Part shown: one piece after another, positions 1 through 8,565 of the stretch
Numbering within the stretch: the first letter of the stretch is position 1
Layout of the letters: each line of letters opens with the position of its first letter
NCBI GenBank assembly: GCA_039105265.1
Contig: JAPFFF010000060.1
Span: forward strand, 372,001-436,000
From: Tritrichomonas musculus
Taxonomy: Eukaryota > Parabasalia > Tritrichomonadida > Tritrichomonadidae
Length of the DNA stretch: 64,000 bases
Direction: 5' to 3'
Program-made: the position numbers and the translations under genes
Notes under the pieces: model-generated
What the model saw: only the letters and a program-made list of their open reading frames with translations
Told to the model about the DNA's origin: nothing
Databases searched by the model: none

Positions 1-170
1 TTCATATAACAAGTCATAAAAGTATAAAAAATAATTGAATTCCAAAAATTGCACCATCGGAAATTATGATGATGGTTCTAAATGAGCGATGTTCATGGGG
101 GTCGTTTCGTAGCTCGTCAGAGCGGAGAAACGTAATTGGGGGGAGTTTAGGACTTTAGTCCTAAAATCAC
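1..170. other. Left edge, unassigned sequence with a hairpin
   Basis: No gene is visible. The stretch does not match the right terminal region of the Polinton that follows, so it is not recognisable as the element's left terminal repeat. A perfect 8-bp-stem hairpin (TTTAGGAC-TTTA-GTCCTAAA) lies at 146-165, close to where capsid coding sequence becomes recognisable. It may be flanking DNA or another mobile-element fragment. Confidence 0.4.
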
Positions 171-175
171 CACAA

Positions 176-1276
176 TTGTACACTACTTGGAATGGTAAAT
201 CAGGCAGCAGAACAGGATTTATTGTTGATTGGGCAGAAAAATGGGAAGACAAAACATATAAAATTCACCTAAAGATTGATTTAAGAAGGTTCTTACCATT
301 ATCCAATATTAAATACCTTCCAGCATTCGCAGGCAAGATTGAACTCCGATTATTCTTTTCATGTGAAGGTATGGTATGTTGTCCTATGGGTCCTGAAATG
401 TCTTTACAGAATGAACATAATGTATTGTCAACATACTCATTACCAAGCATCACAAATGAATTTACACCATTAAAAGAACCTATTAAAATGTATGCAACAA
501 AACCAGGAACTGGAAAAACACTTGAAGCTGTAGACAGGACATTTCAAGTCACTAAATATGAGATTACTGAGTGTTCATCTATTATTCCTTGTTTTGGTAT
601 AGAAGATAATATTTATTCCAGTCTAGTACAAAGATATGCTGACCCAACCCATCCACTAACATTTCCAACCCAAACACTTTCTGTCTATACTACTACTGCT
701 CCATTAATGAATCCGAATTGTAAATCCACCTGCACCATTACCCCTCGCTTTGTTGATTCCATATTTTGTCTATTTCCAGAAAAACATACCCATCACACAG
801 TATTTAGGAATCCACAATTTAAGTTATTCCAATTAAACTGTGGTGGGTATGGAAACATTCCTGCTAAAGCTTTCGGTACCACTGTTGAATACCCAGAGTT
901 CCTTGAATATTGTCAGAACGCAATGAACATGAATGGAGGACAGAGTGGATTTAATAAAGAAGTTGTTGCATCATTAACCAATGACCATCCATACGCACGC
1001 TCTATTGGAAATTATCCTGATGACCGAACAAGTTTCTTTATTGCTCTCCCAACTGAAACTGATAATACATATCAACAGGGATTAACCTCTTTATCACCAA
1101 TTAATTTTGAAATAATTGTAACACAAGAAACAGGTGACAATACATATGCAAAAGATGTTCAAACACCACCTTTAATTTGTCTCTTATTTGATTCATCTAT
1201 ATCTATCTTAGTTCAGCCAAATGGTATGCCACCTTTAGTACGCCTTGGCAATTATGATCTGACCTCAAGGGAATAA
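176..1276 (+). CDS. Polinton major capsid protein, C-terminal part (probable)
   Basis: About 366 codons of an acidic to neutral, beta-rich protein with many aromatic and proline residues and no membrane segment, ending at the TAA at 1274-1276. The composition and its place upstream of small virion-type genes in a polymerase-bearing Polinton fit the second jelly-roll of a double jelly-roll major capsid protein. That assignment is inferred from context and general character, not from a signature motif. Only the C-terminal portion lies in the window. It would form the capsid shell, if expressed. Another structural protein is possible. Confidence 0.5.
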   Translation: MYTTWNGKSGSRTGFIVDWAEKWEDKTYKIHLKIDLRRFLPLSNIKYLPAFAGKIELRLFFSCEGMVCCPMGPEMSLQNEHNVLSTYSLPSITNEFTPLKEPIKMYATKPGTGKTLEAVDRTFQVTKYEITECSSIIPCFGIEDNIYSSLVQRYADPTHPLTFPTQTLSVYTTTAPLMNPNCKSTCTITPRFVDSIFCLFPEKHTHHTVFRNPQFKLFQLNCGGYGNIPAKAFGTTVEYPEFLEYCQNAMNMNGGQSGFNKEVVASLTNDHPYARSIGNYPDDRTSFFIALPTETDNTYQQGLTSLSPINFEIIVTQETGDNTYAKDVQTPPLICLLFDSSISILVQPNGMPPLVRLGNYDLTSRE

Positions 1277-1312
1277 ATAACAAAAATAATTGCGTCTTTC
1301 TATTTTAATTAT

Positions 1313-1346
1313 ATTTTTTTTTATTATCACTATACATAAATACAAA
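1313..1346 (+). promoter_or_regulatory. T-tract upstream of HNH gene
   Basis: A run of nine T residues (1314-1322) lies about 25 nt before ATG 1347, followed by an A-rich leader ending in CAAAATG. The same layout precedes most plus-strand genes of this element and differs from the CATTT initiator of the host genes. Confidence 0.4.
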
Positions 1347-1949
1347 ATGACAGAAGAACAAGTTATAGATTTTGTTACGCTCAAAGATTTTGAAAATGAA
1401 TATGAAATACTGAATCAGTACCCCTACACCATTCGTAGAAAGAAAGATCATTATGTCGTGAAGGAAAGTATTAACAAAAGTAATGGATATGTTCAGGTAA
1501 ATTTAAGTGGAAAGCCATATCAAAAGCATAGGATTATAGCCAAACAGTTCATACCAAACCCAAATGACTTGCCTTTCATTGATCATATTTCACGTGACAG
1601 AACAGATTATCATTTATCGAACTTACGTTGGGTGTCAGCAAGTGAAAATAACAGAAATGCTTCAGGAAGACACGGAGTTTCATATGAATTTATAGACAAT
1701 ATTCCAGACGAAGCAATTGTTATTACTCACTATGATTTAAGGAATGAAAGAAGATATTTTGCTGAAAATAAGTATTATTACTATTATGATGAAGATATAT
1801 TCTATGAACGAATAACTGATGATGTTTATAGAGTTATGCACATTAATACAGCTAAAAGTGGTAGAAAATTCATTGCGACAAGAGATATAAATAATAAGCA
1901 AACAACATTCTACATCCATACTTTCAAACAACAATACGGATTAGACTAA
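1347..1949 (+). CDS. HNH-family endonuclease
   Basis: A 200-residue protein starting at ATG 1347; the open frame runs further upstream but without a better start, and the ATG follows the element's T-tract plus AAAATG pattern. The centre holds an HNH_3-type nuclease motif: a His in QKHRIIAKQF, then DHISRDRTDYHLSNLRWVS and ENNRN, the usual H-N-H/N arrangement with conserved NLRWVS. The part before it (NGYVQVNLSGKPY) is the beta-strand segment common in phage and homing HNH enzymes. The C-terminal 80 residues are Tyr-rich and unassigned. It probably cuts DNA as a free-standing mobile nuclease or assists replication or integration of the element. Such genes are common passengers in viruses and Polintons. 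Confidence 0.82.
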   Translation: MTEEQVIDFVTLKDFENEYEILNQYPYTIRRKKDHYVVKESINKSNGYVQVNLSGKPYQKHRIIAKQFIPNPNDLPFIDHISRDRTDYHLSNLRWVSASENNRNASGRHGVSYEFIDNIPDEAIVITHYDLRNERRYFAENKYYYYYDEDIFYERITDDVYRVMHINTAKSGRKFIATRDINNKQTTFYIHTFKQQYGLD

Positions 1950-1964
1950 AAAAATTTTATTATT

Positions 1965-1984
1965 ATTTTTTATTTCTCTACAAA
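1965..1984 (+). promoter_or_regulatory. T-tract upstream of 149-aa gene
   Basis: Seven T residues (1965-1971) followed by TTTCTCTACAAAATG, the T-run plus AAAATG layout shared by the element's genes. Confidence 0.4.
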
Positions 1985-2434
1985 ATGCAAGACCAATATA
2001 AAGTATATGATTACATCAATAATGTTATTTCTCTCGCTGATAACCCAGAAGATTTTAAGGAAAGTAATTTCGCTATCCTTTGTGATCGATATCCAATTCA
2101 ACTTTCAAAAAATAAATATTTAGCAAAAGTCATCTACATATCAATTAAGGCGGACAAGAACGTATGGAGGATATATCCGGACAAGATTAAAGAATATGAT
2201 ATAGAACACATAGTATTAAATACTAACTCAAGAAGGAAAATTAATTATAAAATGAATGAGTTTTTTGTTAATGGTTCAAATAAGGAACAAGAATATGGGG
2301 AATACAGTTACTACAATTACTCGATAGAATTAGCATCCAAAAAGACTAAAACAATGATAGAGGAATTACGTAAGAAATATGAATTAAATACACCCGAACT
2401 ATTTATTGGTCTCCATCAAGAGCTAGTTCTGTAA
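1985..2434 (+). CDS. Polinton hypothetical protein, 149 aa
   Basis: A 149-residue protein beginning at ATG 1985, 35 nt after the HNH gene. It is rich in Tyr, Lys and Ile, with no signal peptide, membrane segment or recognisable motif. The C-terminal third (from about residue 115) is a predicted amphipathic helix. It is the first of four small plus-strand ORFs separated by 28-40 nt, an arrangement usual for virion or early-gene blocks in Polintons. No function is assigned. Confidence 0.65.
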   Translation: MQDQYKVYDYINNVISLADNPEDFKESNFAILCDRYPIQLSKNKYLAKVIYISIKADKNVWRIYPDKIKEYDIEHIVLNTNSRRKINYKMNEFFVNGSNKEQEYGEYSYYNYSIELASKKTKTMIEELRKKYELNTPELFIGLHQELVL

Positions 2435-2455
2435 GTCGGAATCTCGACTGACCAA

Positions 2456-2473
2456 TTTTTTTTTGAAAAAGAA
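2456..2473 (+). promoter_or_regulatory. T-tract upstream of 142-aa gene
   Basis: Nine T residues (2456-2464), then GAAAAAGAAATG. Same layout as the neighbouring genes. Confidence 0.4.
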
Positions 2474-2902
2474 ATGAATAAGTACGGAAAACCCAATTCA
2501 ACAACAGTTGGAGCAGAGGGGACAATGTTTAATGAAGGAACTAAGACTGAGAAGACAATAGAGTTTAATCACTTTGGCATATTTTCTAATGACAATACTT
2601 ACGCAGTTACGTTTAACCCAAGAATTAATAGACCACCAACAAAGTATATGGAAAACAAACCAGTCAAACCACCAAAGAGTAATCAACATAAAACAAGACC
2701 ATTACACGAACCACCTGTTAGTATTACAGATGGAGGGTATTATTTGAAGAAAGATAAAGCACCCAAAGCTCCTATTCTTCCTCCATACTTAAAGAAACCA
2801 GAGAAATTAGGAGAAATACAAGGTAGAGCGGATGAAAGAAATAAAGGAAGGATTGGATACTTTAAACCAATTAATGTTAAGCAAGCTAATATTCATTACT
2901 GA
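2474..2902 (+). CDS. Polinton hypothetical basic Pro/Lys-rich protein, 142 aa
   Basis: A 142-residue basic protein from ATG 2474. The middle and C-terminal parts are low in hydrophobic residues and rich in Pro, Lys and Arg (for example KPVKPPKSNQHKTRP and APILPPYLKKPEK), which suggests a disordered, perhaps DNA-binding or virion-internal protein. No catalytic motif, signal peptide or membrane segment is seen. By position it may be a minor virion protein; this is inference. Confidence 0.6.
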   Translation: MNKYGKPNSTTVGAEGTMFNEGTKTEKTIEFNHFGIFSNDNTYAVTFNPRINRPPTKYMENKPVKPPKSNQHKTRPLHEPPVSITDGGYYLKKDKAPKAPILPPYLKKPEKLGEIQGRADERNKGRIGYFKPINVKQANIHY

Positions 2903-2914
2903 TTGATTATCAAC

Positions 2915-2930
2915 TTTTTTTCGAAAGGAA
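2915..2930 (+). promoter_or_regulatory. T-tract upstream of 175-aa gene
   Basis: Seven T residues (2915-2921) then CGAAAGGAAATG at the start of the next gene; same layout as its neighbours. Confidence 0.35.
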
Positions 2931-3458
2931 ATGATAAAGAAGAGAACTCAAACGAATGGTGTGCAGGCGAACGTTTCATTAGAACCTCAAGCAGCAGCTC
3001 AGTCAACAAGCAATATAAATAATAATATTATTATAAACAAAAGGGATGATGGAAAAGAAGAAATTGTTATCACTCGTAATGTTGAATTAGAAGAGAATCA
3101 AGAAGAAGAAGCAAAGGATGTTAAGTACGTGATACTTGAAACGTATGCAAAAATATTGTTAGACCAGGACAAAGCATTATTATCCAACTTAATATCAAAG
3201 AATTGTATAATTGTCCCTGTTACTGCCTTATCTAATATAATTAAAACAATTATTAAGGCGGAGGTGGTAGAAATAAGTCTTGATGAGGATGTAGGTTGTT
3301 GTGCAGGGAAAGCTAATCCAATACGTAAGATAGATTCCATTAAGATAGTAAATGATAATGGAGAAGTATGTACTGATTTCAAACAAGTATATAACAAAGA
3401 ATATAATGAACTAGTTAACAAATATCATCTGTGTCTTAAGCATGCAGTTAATATGTAA
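2931..3458 (+). CDS. Polinton hypothetical protein, 175 aa
   Basis: A 175-residue protein from ATG 2931. Residues 1-60 are polar and Asn/Gln-rich with a short acidic stretch near residue 55 (ELEENQEEEAKD). Residues 65-175 look like a compact alpha/beta domain with a Cys pair (VGCCAGKANPIRK) and a C-terminal LCLKHAV. I do not recognise the family. It sits 28 nt after the preceding gene and 29 nt before the next. Confidence 0.6.
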   Translation: MIKKRTQTNGVQANVSLEPQAAAQSTSNINNNIIINKRDDGKEEIVITRNVELEENQEEEAKDVKYVILETYAKILLDQDKALLSNLISKNCIIVPVTALSNIIKTIIKAEVVEISLDEDVGCCAGKANPIRKIDSIKIVNDNGEVCTDFKQVYNKEYNELVNKYHLCLKHAVNM

Positions 3459-3468
3459 TTATTATTTG

Positions 3469-3487
3469 TTTTTTTATTTTTATCAAA
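3469..3487 (+). promoter_or_regulatory. T-rich tract upstream of basic-region gene
   Basis: A nearly pure T stretch (3469-3481) followed by ATCAAAATG. Confidence 0.35.
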
Positions 3488-3742
3488 ATGACGAGTAAAA
3501 TAGATCTAAACCAATTCAAGAAAACAGAAGTAATAAAGAAATTGTCCAAATCGAAGTCAAGTGAGAATCTGACGTCAATGGATACTCCGAAAAGAGGCAG
3601 GAAGAGTAAATATAATACCCCTGAAGAAAGACTTGAAGCCAGACGACAACAACAAAAAGAATATAGACAAAGAAAGAAGCAAGAGTTAGAGGAATTGAAG
3701 AAAATTGCTGAAATGGTTACTGCTGAGAAGAAAGAAGCATGA
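3488..3742 (+). CDS. Small basic DNA-binding-like protein (AT-hook plus bZIP-like basic region)
   Basis: An 84-residue Lys/Arg-rich protein from ATG 3488. Residues 36-40 read RGRKS, an AT-hook-like core, followed by KYNTPEERLEARRQQQKEYR and then a Lys/Glu helix (RQRKKQELEEL). The ARRQQQKEYRQRKK part resembles the basic region of bZIP factors, but the helix after it is too short for a full leucine zipper. Small proteins of this layout occur in large DNA viruses and Polintons. A role in DNA binding, as regulator or virion DNA protein, is likely but unproven. A copy of the element's 57-bp repeat follows directly downstream. Confidence 0.6.
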   Translation: MTSKIDLNQFKKTEVIKKLSKSKSSENLTSMDTPKRGRKSKYNTPEERLEARRQQQKEYRQRKKQELEELKKIAEMVTAEKKEA

Positions 3743-3753
3743 AAACAAAAAAC

Positions 3754-3810
3754 CTTCATCTTATTTTTGGTTTGGGTGAACAGGTTAGTTCTAACCCTAT
3801 TTTTCTAACC
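3754..3810 (+). repeat. 57-bp element-specific repeat, copy 1
   Basis: Begins TTCATCTTATTTTTGG and ends CTATTTTTCTAACC, with a central GGTTAG-TT-CTAACC hairpin. It lies 12 nt after the stop of the 84-aa gene, in sense orientation, which suggests a 3'-end or terminator function. Confidence 0.7.
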
Positions 3811-3849
3811 ATTCAGAGTCATCTGATAAACAAAAATATAAGATGATTT

Positions 3850-3909
3850 TTTTAGTATTTTTGGTCCTTGGGTTAACAGGTTAGTTCTAACCCTATTTTT
3901 CTAACCTTT
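3850..3909 (+). repeat. 57-bp element-specific repeat, copy 2
   Basis: A second, somewhat diverged copy. The right half (GGTTAACAGG, the GGTTAG-TT-CTAACC hairpin and CTATTTTTCTAACC) is identical to copy 1 apart from one base. It touches the stop of the minus-strand 339-aa gene, so relative to that gene it is inverted. Confidence 0.65.
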
Positions 3910-4927
3910 ACAATTTACTCACATACATAATGTTATGAACCTTTGTTATCTTCCATTTGCCTGTCTGTTCAATCTTTTCTGTTAATTGTGCAAATGTTAA
4001 TTTCTGTCCAAACTCTTTGGCATATCTCTGCTGAACATCCTTTAACAATAATCTATCAATGCTTGGATAATTGTTCTGCATAAACTTGGCTAAATCGTAA
4101 TCAGACTCATCAAACTGCCTATCGATTTCTTCCTGTTCAGCTCTCATACGTTGAACTTCACGCAAAGTATATTCATATAATCTCTGTTTGGCCTCACACT
4201 TACTGCAACGTTTATTGGAACTTGAATTGATATTAAATATTTTAGTATTAATCCTCGTAATACAGCATCTAAGCTTCAATAAGGTATTGTAATCAATATG
4301 AAATTCATTAACCTTACTTCTTAAGCTCTCATGATTATTATTGTTTTCCATATCATACCAGTAATAACAGAATACATCATATATACAGTTAGCGTATCTT
4401 TCAATAAACTCTTTATATTTCTCAAAGTCTTCACTCTCCAAAAGTTCACTTGTACTCATCACTACTTTATCGCACTTCTCATTCATAGCATTGTGGTCAC
4501 AATAATAACCAACAAACTGTACATTCATTTTACGTAGAAACTTCTTAAGTTCTGCACTATCTGTCTTTAATACTTCTATTTCATTAAATATTGGTTCAAA
4601 TGGTTTTGTCTGTGATATTGGCATTATCTTTGGAAGACTTGAAATCATAGTGAAAACGTCTTTGATATATTTATTGTTGTGCTCAAACTTAACATCATAA
4701 GCATCAGGATTATAGTTATTGGTTAGCAAATCCCTCATAATCATTCTCTTTGTGTTTAATTCCTTCTCACAACTAACTTCCACAAGAGGCTTAATAGGGT
4801 TTCCATGAATATCATAATACTTATCAACTTTCCCATTTACATCAGATATTGGTTTAGGTATTAGGTCAACAAGATATTCATTAACATTGAAGTCGGCTTG
4901 AGCTTGTGTATTTGTTTGCGCTATCAT
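3908..4927 (-). CDS. Polinton hypothetical protein, 339 aa
   Basis: A 339-residue protein from ATG at 4927. No signal peptide or membrane helix. Several Cys residues (CRCSKCEA-type pair near residue 245, plus CCIT and YYCDH) could bind a metal. Residues 250-285 form a charged helix (RLYEYTLREVQRMRAEQEE). The last 45 residues (LLLKDVQQRYAKEFGQ to TKVHNIMYVSKL) have the look of a winged-helix DNA-binding domain, as found at the end of viral primase/helicase proteins. It lies head-to-tail with the DNA polymerase gene, 106 nt downstream, so a replication role is plausible. I do not recognise the family. It is bracketed by inverted copies of the 57-bp repeat. Confidence 0.6.
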   Translation of the reverse strand: MIAQTNTQAQADFNVNEYLVDLIPKPISDVNGKVDKYYDIHGNPIKPLVEVSCEKELNTKRMIMRDLLTNNYNPDAYDVKFEHNNKYIKDVFTMISSLPKIMPISQTKPFEPIFNEIEVLKTDSAELKKFLRKMNVQFVGYYCDHNAMNEKCDKVVMSTSELLESEDFEKYKEFIERYANCIYDVFCYYWYDMENNNNHESLRSKVNEFHIDYNTLLKLRCCITRINTKIFNINSSSNKRCSKCEAKQRLYEYTLREVQRMRAEQEEIDRQFDESDYDLAKFMQNNYPSIDRLLLKDVQQRYAKEFGQKLTFAQLTEKIEQTGKWKITKVHNIMYVSKL

Positions 4928-4972
4928 TAGGTTTATGTAAATGAAAGATAAAAAATTAACTAAAAAAATAAA

Positions 4973-5030
4973 GGTTAGAAAAATAGGGTTAGATCTAACC
5001 TGTTAACCCAAACCAAAAATAAGATGAAGA
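4973..5030 (-). repeat. 57-bp element-specific repeat, copy 3 (inverted)
   Basis: Reverse-complement copy with only a few mismatches to copy 1; the hairpin reads GGTTAG-AT-CTAACC. On the minus strand it lies directly after the polymerase stop, the same sense 3' position as copy 1 has for its gene. Confidence 0.7.
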
Positions 5031-5033
5031 TTT

Positions 5034-8000
5034 TTAGAATTTGATTCTTCGTTCAAACACAGGAAGATTTACTTGTTGATAAGAACTACTCTTTCTGAAG
5101 CAATTAGCACCATCAAGGAGGTTAAATGTAATTTCCTCTCCATCATAAAGTTTCTCATATAGTTGCTCAATTGTTATACCCATTCTTTTTGCTTTGTTCA
5201 GGATAACTTGTTTTGGTATTCCTTTTAATCTAATGTGATAGCCTTCATTACCTTTTTCATCAACTAGGATATCTAAGTAACTTTTCTTTCCTAATGCTAT
5301 TAATTTCCTGGAATGAACACTACCGACAGCACCATTAAACGAATCAAAGTCACAATGAAACTGTGTCATCTTCTTACCAATCAACTCCTTCCCATATTTT
5401 TTCTTGAACACCTCAGCTATCCTTGGTACATCTATTTCTCTAACGTGTACGCTATCTGTATCAGTATAGTAGATGTCTATTCCATTTTGCTCAGCTGTAC
5501 TCATTACCCTATTCATTAAATGTTTGCTCCATGACAAGACACTAGCACCAAAATGAGGTAAATTAAAATGACTGTTTATTGGTTTAACCTTCTTAACATA
5601 TACATTATCAATTGACTTGTTCTCTATCACCTCTGTTATGTAATTATAGTTCTTCCATATATATTTAATGGCTTTATCTTTTGGTATGCATTTAGTTTCA
5701 GTTGTTGTTGCCTTTAGGATAGATTTTCCGTAAATAGAATTAAGAAGTAGTTTAATGGTTTGTTGCAATGGATTGTTAGCATCTTGGTATCTCCTTCTTA
5801 GATTGAACAATTTCTCTATAAATACATTAATCTTGTTGTTGAATCCTTTGTCAAAGTAATATCCTCTAATAAACTCATAATCGAAATCATAAAACTCCAT
5901 CAAGTCCATAAAAGCTCTCTTGTCTATGTAATAATTGTTGATGGGGTTGTTGTTAAATATTTTTGACCCTTGATCATTCCTACTAAATATTTGACCAAAT
6001 TTATATGGTTTGTCAGCCTTGCACTTGATCTTCTTGATATTGATTTCAATGAAGAACTGATCAAAATCTAATAATTCTTTCGTAAACATATCCGATGGGC
6101 CCGCACGATTAGTACCTGAGGCCTCCAGGCGAATTACTTCTGGCACTCCTTTAGGTACACCAGACATAATACTCATTGCACTAGGATATAAACTGACTGC
6201 ATCAAAATCTTGTATCCTTTCCTCTATATATTGCTTTTCATTATTAGCTGTCATTGTTCTACCTCCACTAACGCATCTCTGAATGAAGTTTTGTGGTTTA
6301 CCACTAAGTTGATAACACCCATCAAAGCAACCAAATTTATATGCATAATAGTAGCCAATAGAGCTAATGGATATAAAGTTATGGACATCAAGCATCTTTG
6401 TCTTCGTCTGCTTAAATACTTCTACCAGATCTCTATTAAATTTCTCTACTCCCTTCATCAATACTATGCAATCCAGTTTGCAATAATAGATGGCATACTT
6501 CATAATATCAATAGCTCCTCCAACATATGCACCACAAGCTTTTGCATTATCTATTAATTGCTTCCAGTCTTGTTTTATCTGTGTCAATGGTTTCTTGTCT
6601 TGGTTCTCTAAGTAATACTGTAGTTGAAATTCAAGCGCAGAGACAGTTTTCCTATTTATGTTCCTTTCAGTATATATTTTATATGCCATTACCTCTTTAT
6701 GAACTGGTAACTGAAACATCTTACCAAATGAAGCTAATGCAGCAGGGATGATAGAGTAGCTATTGCGGAAAGTTAATCTCTTGTTAGGTTTATACTTTGT
6801 CATGACTATTTGCAGAATCGTTCCACTTCTCTCTGTTATTTGTACATCCCATCCAGGAGTATTTATAAAGAAACAAGCATCATATTTAAGGTTATGGAAG
6901 TAAATGAGAGAATTGTTCTCCAATGACTTTAGTAATCTGTCAGCAATATTCTCCCCATCAAATATCATTTTATGAATTAACTCTTTGGTCCTGTACACAG
7001 TAATATTTAGATAAGGCATATGGGGTGATACAGTGGTATTAGTTTCAAAATCAGAATAATAAATCCTACTCCACTCTCTCTCCTTTTTCGTCTCTGATGA
7101 ATCTATTAGTTTACAGCACAATTCAGGATCATATTCAAGGTCCGTATAATCCGCTAAGTGAGAGTTGTATTCATTCGTTGCTAAGATATTCATTTCACAG
7201 TTCTTTATCTCCCTGAACTTTCCTTCTTTAAATAGCTTGCGAAATATTGCCATAGGTTTAACACCATTTAGGGGTTTATATATCATGTAATGGTTCTTGT
7301 ACAGTAATAAGTCAACAATTCGGTCAAACTCTTTGGCCCATGGTCTCTTTCTTGTATCTATTTTTATTTGTAGTTGGCTTCTTTCATCATATTTCTCATC
7401 AATCCTTCTTACAACAAAATGGCATTTAAACTGCTTGGCTATATCGTATATCAAGTTATTGGGGATTAACCTAGTCTTGACCATAAAGCGTAAATAATTA
7501 ATTTCCTCATCAGTGAATACTCCAGACTGAATGCAAGCATATACCAAACAATTGTCTTTATAGTTCTTCTTATCAACTGTCTTGAATATTTGGTACTGTG
7601 ATAAGTCTAAATCAGAGAGATTAATATAAGGGAAGAATCCACCTTCTGGATTATCGCGATAATCTTCGTCGACTTCAACTTCTTCTTCATACAACTTACC
7701 TTTATTATCTTCTTTATTAATAGTGAATGATGTTTGCTTGCCTCTCTTTCTATTTTTAATGAAGAGCAACTGGTATTTTGCAGGGATGAATACATTGCCA
7801 ACCCAAGGATTATTGTCTGAACAGTCATCATTCAAGTCTATTGTCCCTGATATATGTCCTATTGTTGAATCTAATCTTCGTGCCTTGGAAAGTGTAAACC
7901 ATTTGTATTCCTCACCACCTAATGATTCGCTTTTTACTACTATATTCTTCTTGTTCTCTTTGTGTAATTGTCTTAATGTTTCAGTGAAAGCAAGTCTCTT

Positions 8001-8186
8001 ATCTTCATCATCACCTATATCTATGTCAAATGATATTTCTTTCTTAGCCTTGGTCATGAATTCTTTCAAATATTTCTTGAACTTTCGTTTGTCTCTTACG
8101 TCTTTCACCCTTTGCTTATACTCTTTTCTTGCTTCCGTTCTTGCAGTCGAATAGAGGTCAACTGATATATCAAAGAGGTATGTCAT
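5034..8186 (-). CDS. Protein-primed DNA polymerase B (Polinton pPolB) with N-terminal OTU-like region
   Basis: A 1050-residue family B DNA polymerase of the protein-primed type, the replicative enzyme of Polintons. Exonuclease motifs: YSDFET near residue 378, FHNLKYD near 430, YYCKLD near 567. Polymerase motifs: A, DFDAVSLYPS near 660; B, KLLLNSIYGKS near 811; C, YTDTDS near 907. The long stretch between A and B leaves room for the TPR insertions of protein-primed enzymes. Residues 1-370 are extra. Near 208 they carry DNCLVYACIQSG and near 297 KNHYMIYKP, a Cys/His spacing like OTU-type cysteine proteases; this reading is tentative. All catalytic Asp residues are present and the frame is open throughout. 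It starts at ATG 8186 after a T-rich leader. Confidence 0.95.
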   Translation of the reverse strand: MTYLFDISVDLYSTARTEARKEYKQRVKDVRDKRKFKKYLKEFMTKAKKEISFDIDIGDDEDKRLAFTETLRQLHKENKKNIVVKSESLGGEEYKWFTLSKARRLDSTIGHISGTIDLNDDCSDNNPWVGNVFIPAKYQLLFIKNRKRGKQTSFTINKEDNKGKLYEEEVEVDEDYRDNPEGGFFPYINLSDLDLSQYQIFKTVDKKNYKDNCLVYACIQSGVFTDEEINYLRFMVKTRLIPNNLIYDIAKQFKCHFVVRRIDEKYDERSQLQIKIDTRKRPWAKEFDRIVDLLLYKNHYMIYKPLNGVKPMAIFRKLFKEGKFREIKNCEMNILATNEYNSHLADYTDLEYDPELCCKLIDSSETKKEREWSRIYYSDFETNTTVSPHMPYLNITVYRTKELIHKMIFDGENIADRLLKSLENNSLIYFHNLKYDACFFINTPGWDVQITERSGTILQIVMTKYKPNKRLTFRNSYSIIPAALASFGKMFQLPVHKEVMAYKIYTERNINRKTVSALEFQLQYYLENQDKKPLTQIKQDWKQLIDNAKACGAYVGGAIDIMKYAIYYCKLDCIVLMKGVEKFNRDLVEVFKQTKTKMLDVHNFISISSIGYYYAYKFGCFDGCYQLSGKPQNFIQRCVSGGRTMTANNEKQYIEERIQDFDAVSLYPSAMSIMSGVPKGVPEVIRLEASGTNRAGPSDMFTKELLDFDQFFIEINIKKIKCKADKPYKFGQIFSRNDQGSKIFNNNPINNYYIDKRAFMDLMEFYDFDYEFIRGYYFDKGFNNKINVFIEKLFNLRRRYQDANNPLQQTIKLLLNSIYGKSILKATTTETKCIPKDKAIKYIWKNYNYITEVIENKSIDNVYVKKVKPINSHFNLPHFGASVLSWSKHLMNRVMSTAEQNGIDIYYTDTDSVHVREIDVPRIAEVFKKKYGKELIGKKMTQFHCDFDSFNGAVGSVHSRKLIALGKKSYLDILVDEKGNEGYHIRLKGIPKQVILNKAKRMGITIEQLYEKLYDGEEITFNLLDGANCFRKSSSYQQVNLPVFERRIKF

Positions 8187-8241
8187 TTAAGTGTAAATAA
8201 GAAATAAAAAAATATCACGCTAAATATTTATTAACCCTAAA

Positions 8242-8565
8242 ATGGTAGAATACATATATTTGATTCGTGAAAGGGAATTTTCTTATTCTAATCAACCTGT
8301 ATACAAAATTGGTAGAACAAATAAGATTGCAACAAGAATGGGACAATATCCAAAAGACAGCGAAGTATATATAATTGAAGCAGTAAGTGATTCAGTAAAA
8401 GTGGAAAAAGAATTAATAACAATATTTGAAGAAAATTATAAGAGAGCAACAACAAGAGATGGAACAGCATTTATAGGTAATGAGTACTTTGTTGGGAATG
8501 TGAATGAAATGATATATATTATTAGGACTTATATCCAATATCATTGTCCCAGAGCTATCATTTAG
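8242..8565 (+). CDS. T5orf172/GIY-YIG-like nuclease domain protein
   Basis: A 107-residue single-domain protein. The N-terminus YIYLIREREF followed by VYKIGRTNKIATRMGQY matches the T5orf172 (MUG113-like) variant of the GIY-YIG fold, where YLI and VYKIGRT replace GIY and YIG. The downstream VEKELITIFEE (Glu) and the C-terminal FVGN segment also fit. It is a probable DNA nuclease or DNA-binding module, common in phages, giant viruses and Polintons. It diverges from the polymerase gene across 55 nt and overlaps the following minus-strand gene tail-to-tail by 8 nt. Confidence 0.75.
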   Translation: MVEYIYLIREREFSYSNQPVYKIGRTNKIATRMGQYPKDSEVYIIEAVSDSVKVEKELITIFEENYKRATTRDGTAFIGNEYFVGNVNEMIYIIRTYIQYHCPRAII

